Numbered from the stretch's first letter, positions 27,681 to 37,372 are shown. The stretch: DNA of 64,000 bases from Bacteroidales bacterium (GCA_012518275.1 JAAYSS010000047.1:1-64000), one strand, 5' to 3'. Notes: generated from the sequence alone by a model not told the origin. Made by a program: numbers and translations.

Positions 27681-28427
27681 TTATAAATTTTTCAAAATTT
27701 TCAGCGTCCTTTCTACTCTTTCTGCACTCGTGATTAACGTGCTGTATTCATTAATCGAAACATTTTTTCCGCCCATAGCGAAATCTGAGTTTCTAAATTT
27801 CATTTTGCTTTCAACCGGCTGACGTGCAGATAAATGAAACTCTTCTGCTCCCGATTCACGAGCTATTTTACCGATATTCTCTTCATTGATACCACTTCCG
27901 GGCATGATAATTATTCTATTGTCGGCTTTTTCAACTAATTCTTTCAGTAAGTCAATCCCCTGCTCAGCTTTTGATTTCCCACCCGAAGTAAGAAGAGTGT
28001 CAAAGCCCAACGAGATGATTTTTTCCAAGCTTTGAAGCGGATCTTTGCAGCGGTCAAAAGCTCTATGAAAAGTCTTATTCATCCCTTTCGCGGCATTGAG
28101 CAGCAACGCGTTTTTTTCCATATCAATTCTGCCATCGGCGGTTAAACACCCAAACACAACACCATCAACGCCAACTTTCCGACACATTTCAATATCTTTC
28201 AACATTGTACGTATCTCCACATCAGAATAGAGAAAATCCCCGCCACGTGGACGGATAATAACGTTCAGTTTTATGTCGAGCAATTCTCGGGCTGTTACTA
28301 TTTCGCCGTATGAAGGAGTAGTTCCTCCCTCGGGAATGGCAGCGCAAAGTTCTACACGATATGCCCCACCCTTTTGGGCTTCCACACAACTGGCAACAGA
28401 ATTTGCACAAATTTCTATTCGATACAT
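27681..28427 (-). CDS. cutC: CutC family protein
   Basis: 248-residue TIM-barrel protein of the CutC family, linked to copper tolerance by early genetics though its biochemical role is disputed. Conserved segments include RVELCAAIPEGGTTPSYG, IRPRGGDFLYSDVE, DGVVFGCLTADGRID, FHRAFD and GFDTLLTSGG. Complete length. It is transcribed alone, convergent with porQ. Confidence 0.88.
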   Translation of the reverse strand: MYRIEICANSVASCVEAQKGGAYRVELCAAIPEGGTTPSYGEIVTARELLDIKLNVIIRPRGGDFLYSDVEIRTMLKDIEMCRKVGVDGVVFGCLTADGRIDMEKNALLLNAAKGMNKTFHRAFDRCKDPLQSLEKIISLGFDTLLTSGGKSKAEQGIDLLKELVEKADNRIIIMPGSGINEENIGKIARESGAEEFHLSARQPVESKMKFRNSDFAMGGKNVSINEYSTLITSAERVERTLKILKNL

Positions 28428-28459
28428 AATTTTAGGATAATTTCTAATATCATTTTGTA

Positions 28460-28467
28460 CAAAAATA
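28460..28467 (-). promoter_or_regulatory. -7 box (TATTTTTG) for cutC
   Basis: TAnnTTTG match on the minus strand, 33 bases before the cutC ATG at 28427. Confidence 0.5.
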
Positions 28468-28592
28468 GCTATTTTACTCTACATGAATAAATTTCTCACG
28501 ATTAATTTTCATCTCATTCTCTTTGTAAAATAAACTTTTATTGAACCGCATTTTTTTATTAATTTTACACGCTGAAAAAACAAGGATTTATT

Positions 28593-29276
28593 ATGAAAAA
28601 AATAATTGTTGCTATTGACGGTTTGTCGTCTTGCGGGAAAAGCACGATGGCAAAAGATTTGGCAAAACATGTCGGATACATCTATGTTGATACTGGCGCA
28701 ATGTATCGTGCCGTGGCTTTATTTGCAATCAAAAACGGTTGGATGACCGACGATTACATAGACGAAGTTGAACTAAAAAGGCACATCAGAAACATCAAAA
28801 TAAATTTCCAAACCAATGACGAAGGAACGCAGGACACATACTTGAACGGCGAAAACGTGGAGAAAGAAATCCGTTCGCTGGAAGTTGGAAACGGAGCCAG
28901 TCGGATCAGCACTATCGGGTTTGTGCGTGAAGAGCTGGTCCGTCAGCAACAAGCGATGGGAGTCGAAAAAGGAATCGTAATGGACGGACGCGATATCGGT
29001 ACGGTCGTTTTCCCAAATGCAGAGTTGAAGATATTCCTAACCAGCTCACCAAAAATACGTGCTCAAAGGCGTTATGACGAATTAATTGCCAAAGGTGAAA
29101 AAGTAAATTTTGAAGAAGTATTGGCAAATATCCGCGAGCGCGACGAACGGGATTCCAACCGCAAAGAAAGCCCTTTGCGAAAAGCCGAAGATGCTATAGA
29201 AATAGACAATTCACACCTTAACATTGAAGAACAAAACGAACTCTTACGAACTTTATTTCGTGAAAAAGCGTTTTAA
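28593..29276 (+). CDS. cmk: Cytidylate kinase
   Basis: Phosphorylates CMP/dCMP. P-loop GLSSCGKST at 10-18, [10 protein letters not shown] substrate motif, [10 protein letters not shown] and the [10 protein letters not shown] lid region. 227 residues, normal. It opens a plus-strand cluster cmk-ispH-pfkA; the cmk-ispH neighbourhood is frequent in Bacteroidetes. An imperfect -7 box (TAATTTTA) lies just upstream at about 28559. Confidence 0.94.
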   Translation: MKKIIVAIDGLSSCGKSTMAKDLAKHVGYIYVDTGAMYRAVALFAIKNGWMTDDYIDEVELKRHIRNIKINFQTNDEGTQDTYLNGENVEKEIRSLEVGNGASRISTIGFVREELVRQQQAMGVEKGIVMDGRDIGTVVFPNAELKIFLTSSPKIRAQRRYDELIAKGEKVNFEEVLANIRERDERDSNRKESPLRKAEDAIEIDNSHLNIEEQNELLRTLFREKAF

Positions 29277-29336
29277 TTCAAATTTGAAGATGTAAGTTTT
29301 CTCTATCGAAATTAACATCACAAAACGACAAAATTT

Positions 29337-30221
29337 ATGGCAGATATTGAAATTGATCAAAAATCAGGTTTCTGTTTCGGAGTAATAAAAGCCATCTCCA
29401 AAGCTGAAGAAGAATTAGCTAAAGGTGAGCCGTTGTATTGTTTAGGCGATATAGTTCACAACGGACAAGAAGTTCAACGGTTAACCGACTTGGGTTTGAT
29501 AACCATTTCGCATGAAGAGTTCAAAAAATTACGAAACGTAAAAGTGCTGTTGCGTGCACACGGCGAACCACCATCTACATATAAAATAGCTCGTCAAAAT
29601 AACATTGAACTGATTGACGCCTCATGTCCTGTTGTCCTTCGATTGCAGAAAAGGATAAAATCTGCCTATGAAACTGAAAAAACCGGGACAACAGGGAATC
29701 AAGACAGTCAAATTGTAATTTACGGAAAAGTCGGCCACGCCGAAGTAATCGGACTGCTCGGTCAGGTGGATGAAAATGCTATCGTCATTGAAAGTGAAGC
29801 TGATTTACACAAAATAGATTTTACTAAAAACATCAAACTTTTTTCTCAAACAACAAAACCACTTGATGGATTTAACAAACTTGTAAAAAGTATTTCAGAA
29901 AAAATGGCTCCTGACGCAGTTTTTGAATACTTTGACACAATTTGCCGTCAAGTAGCAAACAGAATGCCAAATATAGCTACCTTTGCAAAGAAAAATGACA
30001 TTGTGCTTTTTGTTAGCGGAAAGAAAAGTTCTAACGGAAAAGCACTATATGCACACAGCAAAAACATCAATCCAAATACTTATTTTATCACCAAACCTAA
30101 CGAAGTAGATGATTTAAAGTTGGATTTGACAAAAAAAATCGGTATCTGTGGAGCCACATCTACTCCGAGATGGCTGATGGAAGCTGTAGCTGACAAAATC
30201 GAACAATTAGAGAAAAAATAG
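29337..30221 (+). CDS. ispH: 4-hydroxy-3-methylbut-2-enyl diphosphate reductase
   Basis: Last step of the non-mevalonate isoprenoid pathway, an iron-sulfur enzyme. The three cluster cysteines are present at Cys13 (SGFCFGV), Cys97 (DASCPVV) and Cys203 (DTICRQV), and substrate histidines at His41, His75 and His134. 294 residues, normal for the Bacteroidetes form. It lies 60 bases after cmk and 15 bases before pfkA, so the three are likely co-transcribed. Confidence 0.94.
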   Translation: MADIEIDQKSGFCFGVIKAISKAEEELAKGEPLYCLGDIVHNGQEVQRLTDLGLITISHEEFKKLRNVKVLLRAHGEPPSTYKIARQNNIELIDASCPVVLRLQKRIKSAYETEKTGTTGNQDSQIVIYGKVGHAEVIGLLGQVDENAIVIESEADLHKIDFTKNIKLFSQTTKPLDGFNKLVKSISEKMAPDAVFEYFDTICRQVANRMPNIATFAKKNDIVLFVSGKKSSNGKALYAHSKNINPNTYFITKPNEVDDLKLDLTKKIGICGATSTPRWLMEAVADKIEQLEKK

Positions 30222-30236
30222 CATATATATACAAAA

Positions 30237-31220
30237 ATGGAGTACAAAATTAATTGCATCGGTATTTTAACCTCCGGAGGTGATGCTCCCGGAATGAATG
30301 CAGCCATTCGTTCAGTAACGAGGACTGCTATTTTTAATGGAATTCGTGTAAAAGCCATTTATCGTGGGTTCAGAGGGCTGATAACAGGAGAGATTAAAGA
30401 ATTTCAAACTCAAAACGTAAGTAATATAATACAAAAAGGAGGTACAATCCTGAAAACAGCCCGCTGTGATGAGTTCAGATCCTCCGAAGGAAGAAAGATT
30501 GCCTACGAACGAATGAAAGAAGAGGAAATAGAAGCTTTAATTGTAATTGGAGGCGATGGCTCTTTCACCGGAGCTCGAATTTTCGCCCAAGAGTTTAACA
30601 TTCCAATCGTAGGAATTCCAGGAACAATTGACAACGATTTATTCGGTACAGATGCCACATTAGGCTATGATACGGCACTAAACACTATCACGCAAGCCGT
30701 AGACAAAATTCGCGACACAGCATCTTCACACGAACGTCTGTTTTTTATTGAAGTTATGGGACGTGATGCCGGATTCCTTGCATTGAATAGTGCTGTTGCT
30801 TCTGGCGCTGAAGCAGCCATTGTGCCAGAATTAGAAACAAAAGTTGACCAACTTGCTGAGCTAATTAAAAACGGATTCCGCAAGTCTAAAAACAGCAGCA
30901 TAGTAATTGTTGCAGAAAGTGAAATTACCGGTGGTGCCAACGGCCTTGCCGAACGGATGCGCATAGAATATCCTGAATATGATGTACGGGTTACAATACT
31001 CGGACACATTCAGCGTGGAGGCTCCCCTACGGCGTACGATCGCATTTTAGCCAGCCGAATGGGAGTAGCAGCCATTGATGCATTGCTTGATGAACAGCGT
31101 AATATTATGATTGGAATTGTAGATAATGAAATAGTCCACGTACCGTTTACAAAAGCAATTAAGCATGACAAACCGCTTGACGACAAATTAATGGGTGTGT
31201 TGCATATTTTGTCTATTTAG
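30237..31220 (+). CDS. pfkA: ATP-dependent 6-phosphofructokinase (classical type)
   Basis: Commits fructose-6-phosphate to glycolysis. 327 residues with [15 protein letters not shown] at the start, GGDGS at 105-109 (Gly after the metal Asp, the ATP-using form) and PGTIDND at 128-134, as in E. coli PfkA. Allosteric-site residues of the bacterial type appear conserved. A second, different phosphofructokinase is encoded at 40173. It starts 15 bases after ispH. Confidence 0.94.
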   Translation: MEYKINCIGILTSGGDAPGMNAAIRSVTRTAIFNGIRVKAIYRGFRGLITGEIKEFQTQNVSNIIQKGGTILKTARCDEFRSSEGRKIAYERMKEEEIEALIVIGGDGSFTGARIFAQEFNIPIVGIPGTIDNDLFGTDATLGYDTALNTITQAVDKIRDTASSHERLFFIEVMGRDAGFLALNSAVASGAEAAIVPELETKVDQLAELIKNGFRKSKNSSIVIVAESEITGGANGLAERMRIEYPEYDVRVTILGHIQRGGSPTAYDRILASRMGVAAIDALLDEQRNIMIGIVDNEIVHVPFTKAIKHDKPLDDKLMGVLHILSI

Positions 31221-31402
31221 TGGTGAGCAGTTTGCAATAAGCGGTACACCATTTAACCAATCAGCAAGATTGGACATATTAAAACCTTGGATTTTAGATG
31301 TTTTTGACAGAAAAACACCGACCGATAATTTACCTTAAAATACCAATATGTTTTTTAACCCAACAAAATTTTTGAGAAATATTAATTTAAAATTGAATTA
31401 TA

Positions 31403-31879
31403 ATGCAAGAAAAATCTGTTCTATTTGTTTGCTTGGGAAATATCTGCCGTTCGCCAATGGCTCAAACAATTTTTGAAAAAATAGTTGAAGACAAAGGAGC
31501 TGCGGATAAATTTGAGATTGATTCTGCTGGTCTTGGCGACTGGCACACGGGCAACAAAGCCGACCCGCGTATGCGTTCGCACGCTGAAAAGCGTGGCTAC
31601 ACCATCACCCACAGAGCACGACAAGTACAAAAAAATGATTTCAATAAATTTGACTACATTGTCGGAATGGACGAGCAAAATATTCGGGAACTGAACAACT
31701 TAGCAACATCAGATGAACATCGCAACAAAATTCTCCGTATGCGTGATTTTTTAACTCAATTTGATTCAGACATAATTCCTGATCCTTACTACGGAGATGC
31801 TGAAGATTTCGAATACGTAATCGATTTGCTTGAAGATAGTTGTGAAAATTTTTATGATTTTATTTCAAAAGAAAGCTGA
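31403..31879 (+). CDS. Low-molecular-weight protein-tyrosine phosphatase
   Basis: 158-residue cytosolic phosphatase with the active-site P-loop CLGNICRS (Cys10 to Arg16) and the catalytic Asp loop DPYYGD near 130. The DSAGLGDWHTGNKADPRM stretch is typical of the family. In other bacteria such enzymes act on tyrosine kinases of capsule synthesis, but no kinase is nearby. It stands about 180 bases after pfkA. Confidence 0.92.
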   Translation: MQEKSVLFVCLGNICRSPMAQTIFEKIVEDKGAADKFEIDSAGLGDWHTGNKADPRMRSHAEKRGYTITHRARQVQKNDFNKFDYIVGMDEQNIRELNNLATSDEHRNKILRMRDFLTQFDSDIIPDPYYGDAEDFEYVIDLLEDSCENFYDFISKES

Positions 31880-31954
31880 ATATTTAAATAATGGCTTATT
31901 TTTTGTAGAGATAATATTTAGTCAAAAACAATAACATTAAAAAAATAATAAATA

Positions 31955-32707
31955 ATGAAAAAGTTAATTTTACCATTACTCCTTTTAGGTGTAATTTTCA
32001 GTTCTTGTAAAAAAGAAGAACCTCTCGGAAGTGTAAAGCTAGACCCAGCAACAGCTAATATGACTTATGGAACTAAACTGTCATTAACCCCAAAATATGA
32101 ACCGGGTCAAGCAGAATCTTTAACTTATGAATGGTCATCAAGCGCCGATTCAATTGTTTCTGTAAGAGCAGGGCAAGGTGGACTTGGTGAAGCGCAAGCT
32201 TTAAGAGTGGGTGATGCTATCATTTATTTGAAAGGATACAAAAGTGGCGATAAAGACAAAAAAATATTATTGACAGCTACTTGTAAAATTTCAGTAACAC
32301 CTCGAACTGCAATTTTTGGAGTTCCACATTTCAAAAAAGGAGAAAGTAAAACTACCCTTACTAGCTTAGGGGTTGGTACTATGGATAATGACCAATCTAC
32401 CGATAAGCTTTTGGTGTATACACGTACTCCTGATGCGGTAAACGGAGTTGATAAAATCATTTTTGAACTGGATGACAGTAATAAATTAGTAGCAACTTAT
32501 GCTTACCTTCAAGACACTCCTAACAACAGAGAAAAAGCGACTCAATACATTGAAGAACGTTTCAAATATACAGGAAAAACAGTTGGTTCGCTAACTCTCT
32601 ATGATGCAGGTGTTAGCTCTATGTATGCTTCAGGTACTATGGCTGCACTATTTTTAGGTACTGATCCAGGAAATGGTATTCCGGGATTAGGAATTAAATT
32701 TTGGTAA
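31955..32707 (+). CDS. Lipoprotein with an Ig-like (BIG2-type) domain, unknown function
   Basis: 250-residue exported lipoprotein: signal sequence and lipobox VIFSSC with Cys about 19, followed by KKEE. Residues 25-115 look like a bacterial Ig-like domain (LDPATANMTYGTKLSLTPKYEP, SIVSVRAG). The second half is a beta-rich domain I do not recognise, with a lone alternating Gly/Leu C-terminus. It is monocistronic with a clear terminator. Probably at the outer membrane; partner unknown. Confidence 0.7.
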   Translation: MKKLILPLLLLGVIFSSCKKEEPLGSVKLDPATANMTYGTKLSLTPKYEPGQAESLTYEWSSSADSIVSVRAGQGGLGEAQALRVGDAIIYLKGYKSGDKDKKILLTATCKISVTPRTAIFGVPHFKKGESKTTLTSLGVGTMDNDQSTDKLLVYTRTPDAVNGVDKIIFELDDSNKLVATYAYLQDTPNNREKATQYIEERFKYTGKTVGSLTLYDAGVSSMYASGTMAALFLGTDPGNGIPGLGIKFW

Positions 32708-32728
32708 ACTTTTTAACAAACAAAATAA

Positions 32729-32760
32729 AAAAACCGTCAAGTTTTCCTGACGGTTTTTTG
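32729..32760 (+). terminator. Terminator after the Ig-like lipoprotein
   Basis: Stem AAAAAACCGTCA / TGACGGTTTTTT with an 8-base loop and T-run, 22 bases after the stop; it also serves the convergent NagB-like gene. Confidence 0.85.
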
Positions 32761-32783
32761 TTTTATAACGTAATTTGAATTAT

Positions 32784-34760
32784 CTATTTCTTATATTCAA
32801 CAAAAGCTTCAATGGCTTCGTATGATGCTAGTCCTAAATCACTATACAGTTTTGCTGTCGCTTGGTTTCGATCTTCGGCTCGTTGCCAAAACAGGCGTTC
32901 ATCGTCACCTAAGAAAGGAGCGCTCTCCATCTGTGACTGGTGTTTTAAAATTGAATTACGCTTACGACGAAGCTCTTCCGGACTAATTGGAACAGCCATT
33001 TCAATATGGTCTATTTCCCACTCGGCCCAAGCTCCGCGGTACATCCACACACGACAATCTTTCATCCATTCTTCATTGAGTAATTCATGAAATGCTGCCA
33101 AGAATGCATTCAAACACACTTTGTGCGTTCCATGAGGATCGGCTAAGTCACCGGCAACAAATATTTGATGCGGTTTGATGGCTTGCAATAAATCCATAAT
33201 TATTTTCACATCCTTTTCTGTCAATTTACCTTTTTTGATTGTTCCTGTTTCATAAAAAGGTAAATCTAAATGATGCACATTTTCTGCCGGAACAGAATTA
33301 TACCTACATGCCGCACGAGCTTCTTCCCGTCTAATTCGTCCTTTCAAATAACGGACATCTTCTGTATCAATATCGCCTTTTTGTTTTTCTTCAGTCAAGA
33401 ATCGATACATATCAAGATACTTTTCTTTCAACTTTCCATCTGACGGGTCAAAACGTTCTAATACATTTGCCATCAGAGCAATGTAACGGATGGCTTCATC
33501 ATCTCCAACAGCAATATTCCCTGACGTTTGGTAGGCTACATGTACGTCATGACCTTGCTCCACTAATCGCTGAAAAGTTCCCCCCATCGAAATCACGTCA
33601 TCATCAGGATGCGGACTGAAAATAATAATCCGTTTGGGGTATGGGAGAGCACGTTCAGGACGATTACTATCATCAGCATTAGGCTTTCCGCCGGGCCAAC
33701 CTGTAATGGTATGTTGTAAATCATTGAATATTTTAATATTAACATTATACGCAGAGCCGTAAAGAGCAAGCAGCTCATTGAGGCCATTCTGATTATAATC
33801 TTTATTGGTAAGTTTTAAAATCGGCTTTCCTGTAACTTGACAAAGCCACACAATCGCCCTGCGAATTAATGTGTCGGTCCAATCGCATGAACCAACTAAC
33901 CAAGGATGGCTGATTCGAGTAAGGTGTTGAGCAGACGTCAAATCTAAAACAACATGAGCATTTTTGTGAAGTTGCAAAAATGATGCCGGTACTGCATCGC
34001 AAGCTTTCTTCTCAATAATTTGACTCACAATAGTCGACTTGGCTTCACCCCAAACCACCAACGTCACTCTCTTAGCTGAAATAATTGTTGACAACCCCAT
34101 GGTAAGAGCACTCACAGGCACATCTTCAGCTGATACGTAAAACTGCTGTAAATCTGCTCTTGACTGATCATCAAGAAGCATAAGGCGTGTTGTAGAACTT
34201 GGTTGTGACCCCGGCTCATTATAAGCGATGTTTCCTACTTTTCCAACCGATACAAGTACATAGTCCAAACCGCCTAATTTTTCTATTTCCTGTTCATAGT
34301 CATCAGCAAACTCAACAACTTTATCTACTTTTACATTTTCAAAAGTGAAAAAATTCTTCTTCGGCAAGTCTACCTTGTCTATGAGATATTCCCGAAGTAG
34401 TTTCGAGTTTGAGTGTTCATTCTTTTTCAACGGATAAAATTCTGTCACATTAAAAACAAACACATTTTTGAAGGATAATCCTTCTTCGCGGTGCATACGA
34501 ACAAGCTCTTGATAAACTCTGAGAGGCGAAGAACCACCGGAAAGCCCTAACACACAATGAGCTTTTGCTTTTTGCTTGGAAAGAATCAATGCAGCAATTT
34601 CTTTTGCAACGGCCTTCGAACCTTCTTCTTCGGTTTCATAAATGTCAGCCTTCATTTTTTCAAATCGAGATTGCCGAGTTGCTTCTAAAACATTCTCAGG
34701 ACGATAATAACGCCGTGGAATTCGTTCCAACGTAATTTTTGAACTTAAATCGAAATTCAT
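32784..34760 (-). CDS. NagB-like domain fused to a LmbE/PIG-L deacetylase
   Basis: 658-residue cytosolic fusion known across Bacteroidetes as glucosamine-6-phosphate deaminase-like protein. Residues about 30-300 have the NagB fold (LGLSGGSSPLRVYQEL, then NIAYNEPGS), but the catalytic residues are lost: NagB Asp72 is Thr106, Asp141 is Val175, His143 is Asn177; only Glu148 (Glu182) remains. Residues about 375-640 form a LmbE/PIG-L N-acetylglucosaminyl deacetylase domain with intact zinc motifs HPDDD (about 385) and DPHGTH (about 540). Likely a deacetylase with a sugar-phosphate-sensing domain; that is inference. It has its own promoter. Confidence 0.88.
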   Translation of the reverse strand: MNFDLSSKITLERIPRRYYRPENVLEATRQSRFEKMKADIYETEEEGSKAVAKEIAALILSKQKAKAHCVLGLSGGSSPLRVYQELVRMHREEGLSFKNVFVFNVTEFYPLKKNEHSNSKLLREYLIDKVDLPKKNFFTFENVKVDKVVEFADDYEQEIEKLGGLDYVLVSVGKVGNIAYNEPGSQPSSTTRLMLLDDQSRADLQQFYVSAEDVPVSALTMGLSTIISAKRVTLVVWGEAKSTIVSQIIEKKACDAVPASFLQLHKNAHVVLDLTSAQHLTRISHPWLVGSCDWTDTLIRRAIVWLCQVTGKPILKLTNKDYNQNGLNELLALYGSAYNVNIKIFNDLQHTITGWPGGKPNADDSNRPERALPYPKRIIIFSPHPDDDVISMGGTFQRLVEQGHDVHVAYQTSGNIAVGDDEAIRYIALMANVLERFDPSDGKLKEKYLDMYRFLTEEKQKGDIDTEDVRYLKGRIRREEARAACRYNSVPAENVHHLDLPFYETGTIKKGKLTEKDVKIIMDLLQAIKPHQIFVAGDLADPHGTHKVCLNAFLAAFHELLNEEWMKDCRVWMYRGAWAEWEIDHIEMAVPISPEELRRKRNSILKHQSQMESAPFLGDDERLFWQRAEDRNQATAKLYSDLGLASYEAIEAFVEYKK

Positions 34761-34791
34761 AGTTATTTTTGTATAATTATATATTAAGCTA

Positions 34792-34799
34792 CAAAGTTA
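34792..34799 (-). promoter_or_regulatory. -7 box (TAACTTTG) for the NagB-like/LmbE gene
   Basis: TAnnTTTG match on the minus strand, 32 bases before the ATG at 34760. Confidence 0.55.
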
Positions 34800-34955
34800 A
34801 CTAAAATTCAGCAAAGGTTCATTTAAAATTTGATTACATTTTTGTAAAATCAAATTATGTAAGTTTAATTATAAGTTTAACTAAACTCGGCACGGTTTAT
34901 GAATTATGAATGATGTTCAATCCAAAATCATTTTTAACCATTAAACTTTTGTTAA

Positions 34956-35294
34956 ATGAACAATTCTGAAAAAACTTACAATGCTGTTCTTGATACGGAA
35001 CCAAGAGCTCAGCAAGCGGAAAAAGAACTGACTGTGCCTTCGCTTCCGTTTTGCATTTTAATGGATGCCGTGGGAATGGCGAGCTACATGTTTCCAGGCA
35101 TTGGTGAGACGTTTGACGTGGTGTGGGCGCCTATTTCCGGATTTATTTTTATGAAATCGTTTGGCGGAATGACCGGTAAAATTGGTGGTTTGATTGCGAT
35201 GGTAGAAGAAGCCGCGCCGTTTATAGACGTTATCCCGACGTTTACAATTGGACATTTTTATGTCAAGCATCAGATGAGAAAAAATAAAAAATAA
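34956..35294 (+). CDS. Small membrane protein of unknown function
   Basis: 112 residues with a hydrophilic N-terminus (about 1-28), then two or three hydrophobic segments around MDAVGMASYMFPGIGE, VVWAPISGFIFMKSF and IDVIPTFTIGHFYV, ending in a Lys/Arg-rich tail. It has no signal peptide or named domain. Similar short proteins with the phrase WAPIS occur in other Bacteroidales, from memory. It lies alone between divergent and convergent neighbours and has no exact -7 box. Function unknown. Confidence 0.65.
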   Translation: MNNSEKTYNAVLDTEPRAQQAEKELTVPSLPFCILMDAVGMASYMFPGIGETFDVVWAPISGFIFMKSFGGMTGKIGGLIAMVEEAAPFIDVIPTFTIGHFYVKHQMRKNKK

Positions 35295-35377
35295 TAGAAA
35301 CTATTTTACCTTCGAAAACCCAGTTGGCTGTTCTTAATAGTTGTTGGCTGGGTTTGTTTTTGCTTGAGGGAAAGGTT

Positions 35378-36502
35378 TTACACATACATCAAATCAACGA
35401 TGATTTTATCTGAAATTAGGATGCCTTCGGAAGTTAAACGAAGGAAGTTGTTGGTTATGTGCAATTTGTGATTTTCAATGTATTTAGCTGCTGATTGAAT
35501 GCAGTAATCATGCATTTTTTCGCCAAATTGATTCTTGACTGCATCAAGATTTATTCCTTCAATTGTTCTTAGCGAAACCATTACGAAGTCGTTGTATTTA
35601 TCTTTTTCTGAAAGGATTTCTTTCTCGAAGTAACTTTTTCCGTTTGTAATGTTTCGACAATAATTTTCTACAGATGAGATGTTCCATTGGCGTGAATGGA
35701 TGTTGTACGAATGTGCCGACGGGCCAATTCCGATGTAAGGTGTTTGTGTCCAATAAGATGAGTTGTGTTTTGAGCGAAATCCGGGTTTTGAAAAATTGGA
35801 TATTTCATATTGTTCAAAACCGTTTTTAGCACATATTTTCATCAGATAGTCATACATTTCCACAGAGAGTTCATCATCTGCGGGAGCTGTTTTTCCGGCT
35901 TTCATTTGCTTCCAAAGTGGGGTGTTTTCTTCATATATCAACCCGTAAGCAGATATGTGCTGAACATTTAACGTCATTGCCTTGTTTAACTGTTTTTTCC
36001 AAGATTCGAGATTTTGACCCGGAAGTCCGAAAATCAGGTCAATGCTGATGTTCTCAAAACCAGCTTTTTGCGCTAACTTTACTGAAAGCAAAGCCGTTTC
36101 GGCAGTATGGCGCCGATTGATGGCTCTCAGTTGCTTGTCGTCAAAACTTTGAATGCCTATGCTTAAGCGGTTTATGCCGATGTTTCTCAAGGTTTTTAAA
36201 TAATCCAAGGTCAAATCATCCGGATTTGCTTCCAGAGTAATTTCAGCATCATTATCTACATCAAAATTTGTATAAATAACTTGCAGAATTGAATTTATAT
36301 CAACGGTCTTGAGTACGGAAGGTGTCCCCCCACCGAAATAAATTGTAGAGACAACTTCATCCAAATATCCTTTTCTCTCATTAATTTCTTGAAGCACAGC
36401 ACGCACCAGTTCATCCTTTCGTGATAAATTCGTAATCGAATAAAAATCGCAATAGATGCACTTTGTTTTGCAATAAGGAATGTGTATATAAATTCCTGCC
36501 AT
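35378..36502 (-). CDS. hemW: Radical SAM heme chaperone HemW (coproporphyrinogen oxidase-like)
   Basis: 374 residues from the ATG at 36502; the track start adds a 21-residue leader that does not match the family. The protein begins MAGIYIHIPYCKTKCIYC with the radical SAM motif CxxxCxxC, followed by FGGGTPSVL, the IGIQSFDDKQLRAINRRH block and the HemW C-terminal domain. HemW proteins load heme into respiratory enzymes and lack the extra substrate-binding cysteine of HemN. A promoter box lies about 65 bases upstream. Confidence 0.92.
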   Translation of the reverse strand: MAGIYIHIPYCKTKCIYCDFYSITNLSRKDELVRAVLQEINERKGYLDEVVSTIYFGGGTPSVLKTVDINSILQVIYTNFDVDNDAEITLEANPDDLTLDYLKTLRNIGINRLSIGIQSFDDKQLRAINRRHTAETALLSVKLAQKAGFENISIDLIFGLPGQNLESWKKQLNKAMTLNVQHISAYGLIYEENTPLWKQMKAGKTAPADDELSVEMYDYLMKICAKNGFEQYEISNFSKPGFRSKHNSSYWTQTPYIGIGPSAHSYNIHSRQWNISSVENYCRNITNGKSYFEKEILSEKDKYNDFVMVSLRTIEGINLDAVKNQFGEKMHDYCIQSAAKYIENHKLHITNNFLRLTSEGILISDKIIVDLMYV

Positions 36503-36566
36503 TATTTTTGAAATTTGAAACTTGTCCACCGTCTGATGAGATAGAAGTGAACAATCGTTAATCATG

Positions 36567-36574
36567 CAAAAATA
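36567..36574 (-). promoter_or_regulatory. -7 box (TATTTTTG) for hemW
   Basis: TAnnTTTG followed by CA on the minus strand, inside the ORF-track extension of hemW, supporting the shorter start. Confidence 0.55.
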
Positions 36575-36655
36575 CGACTTGTTGTTCTATTTCACAAAAA
36601 CAAAAATGAGTCTAAATATCTGTTAAAAAAACTGCAAGAAAAACAATAGAAAACT

Positions 36656-37148
36656 ATGGCGCAACAAAAAGTAACACAGATTATTCGTGGACAAAAGACC
36701 GTTGACGGGGCAGGTATTTGATTAGGAAGAATTTTAGGATTAAGAAATCTTCGAAATTTAATCCGTTTTTGATGCTAAATGAATTTAACTCGACTGATTC
36801 GAATGAGATTATATCAAAAGCTTTCCCTGGCATCCGCATCGTGGAATTGAAACGGTAACGTATCTGCTGAAAGGTGAAATTACACATACCAACAACCTTG
36901 AAAATCGTAGAACTATTGGAAGCTTGGCATGTCAATGGATGACTGCCGACTTGAGAATTATTCATTAAGAAATGCCACAAGAATCGGAAAGAATATTAGG
37001 ATGCCAACTTTGGATAAATTTGCCCGCAAAAGATAAAATAACTGACCCTTTCTACCGTGATATTACAAGTGAAGATATAGAAGTGATAAAAAAGAAAAAC
37101 AATTATTCTCTATTACTAAAAGACCATTTGTTTAAACTACTTATTTAA
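36656..37148 (+). pseudogene. Broken and truncated pirin-family gene
   Basis: From the ATG at 36656 the frame reads MAQQKVTQIIRGQKTVDGAG and then hits TGA at 36719. The pirin core continues in shifted frames: LMLNEFNSTDSNE, then WHPHRGIETVTYLLKGEI with the iron-ligand histidines, QWMTADLRIIH, a TAA at 36966 where the family has Gln, then EMPQESERILGCQLWINLPAKDK to a stop at 37146. The second cupin half (about 100 or more residues) is gone. At least two stops, one or more frameshifts and a C-terminal truncation make it non-functional. The ORF on the other strand at 36681..36980 is a shadow. Confidence 0.88.
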
Positions 37149-37162
37149 TTTAACGATAGTAA

Positions 37163-37193
37163 AAAAAAGATAGTCCTATGTAACTATCTTTTT
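37163..37193 (-). terminator. Terminator after tRNA-Pro
   Basis: Inverted repeat AAAAAGATAGT / ACTATCTTTTT with an 8-base loop and T-run on the minus strand, about 20 bases beyond the tRNA 3' end. Confidence 0.7.
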
Positions 37194-37213
37194 ACTAATC
37201 CATTAAACATTGT

Positions 37214-37287
37214 CGGGGTGGTGGGATTCGAACTCACGACCACCTGCTCCCAAAGCAGGTGCGCTAACCGGACTGCGCTACACCCCG
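37214..37287 (-). tRNA. tRNA-Pro (anticodon TGG)
   Basis: 74-base cloverleaf on the minus strand: acceptor CGGGGTG / CACCCCG, D-arm, anticodon stem-loop CTGCTTTGGGAGCAG giving anticodon TGG, T-loop GTTCGAATCC. CCA is not encoded. A promoter box lies 20 bases upstream and a terminator follows. Confidence 0.96.
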
Positions 37288-37307
37288 CAATTATTTCAAA
37301 AGGACTG

Positions 37308-37315
37308 CAAAGATA
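37308..37315 (-). promoter_or_regulatory. -7 box (TATCTTTG) for tRNA-Pro
   Basis: Exact TAnnTTTG followed by CAG on the minus strand, 20 bases before the mature tRNA 5' end. Confidence 0.65.
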
Positions 37316-37372
37316 ATCTAATTTTTTAATTAAAAAAAATATTTGTGTTTTTTACAAAAAAATTGTATTTCC

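Noticed and set aside
36681-36980. ORF of 99 codons on the minus strand
   Set aside because: Antisense to the pirin pseudogene, with no family features.
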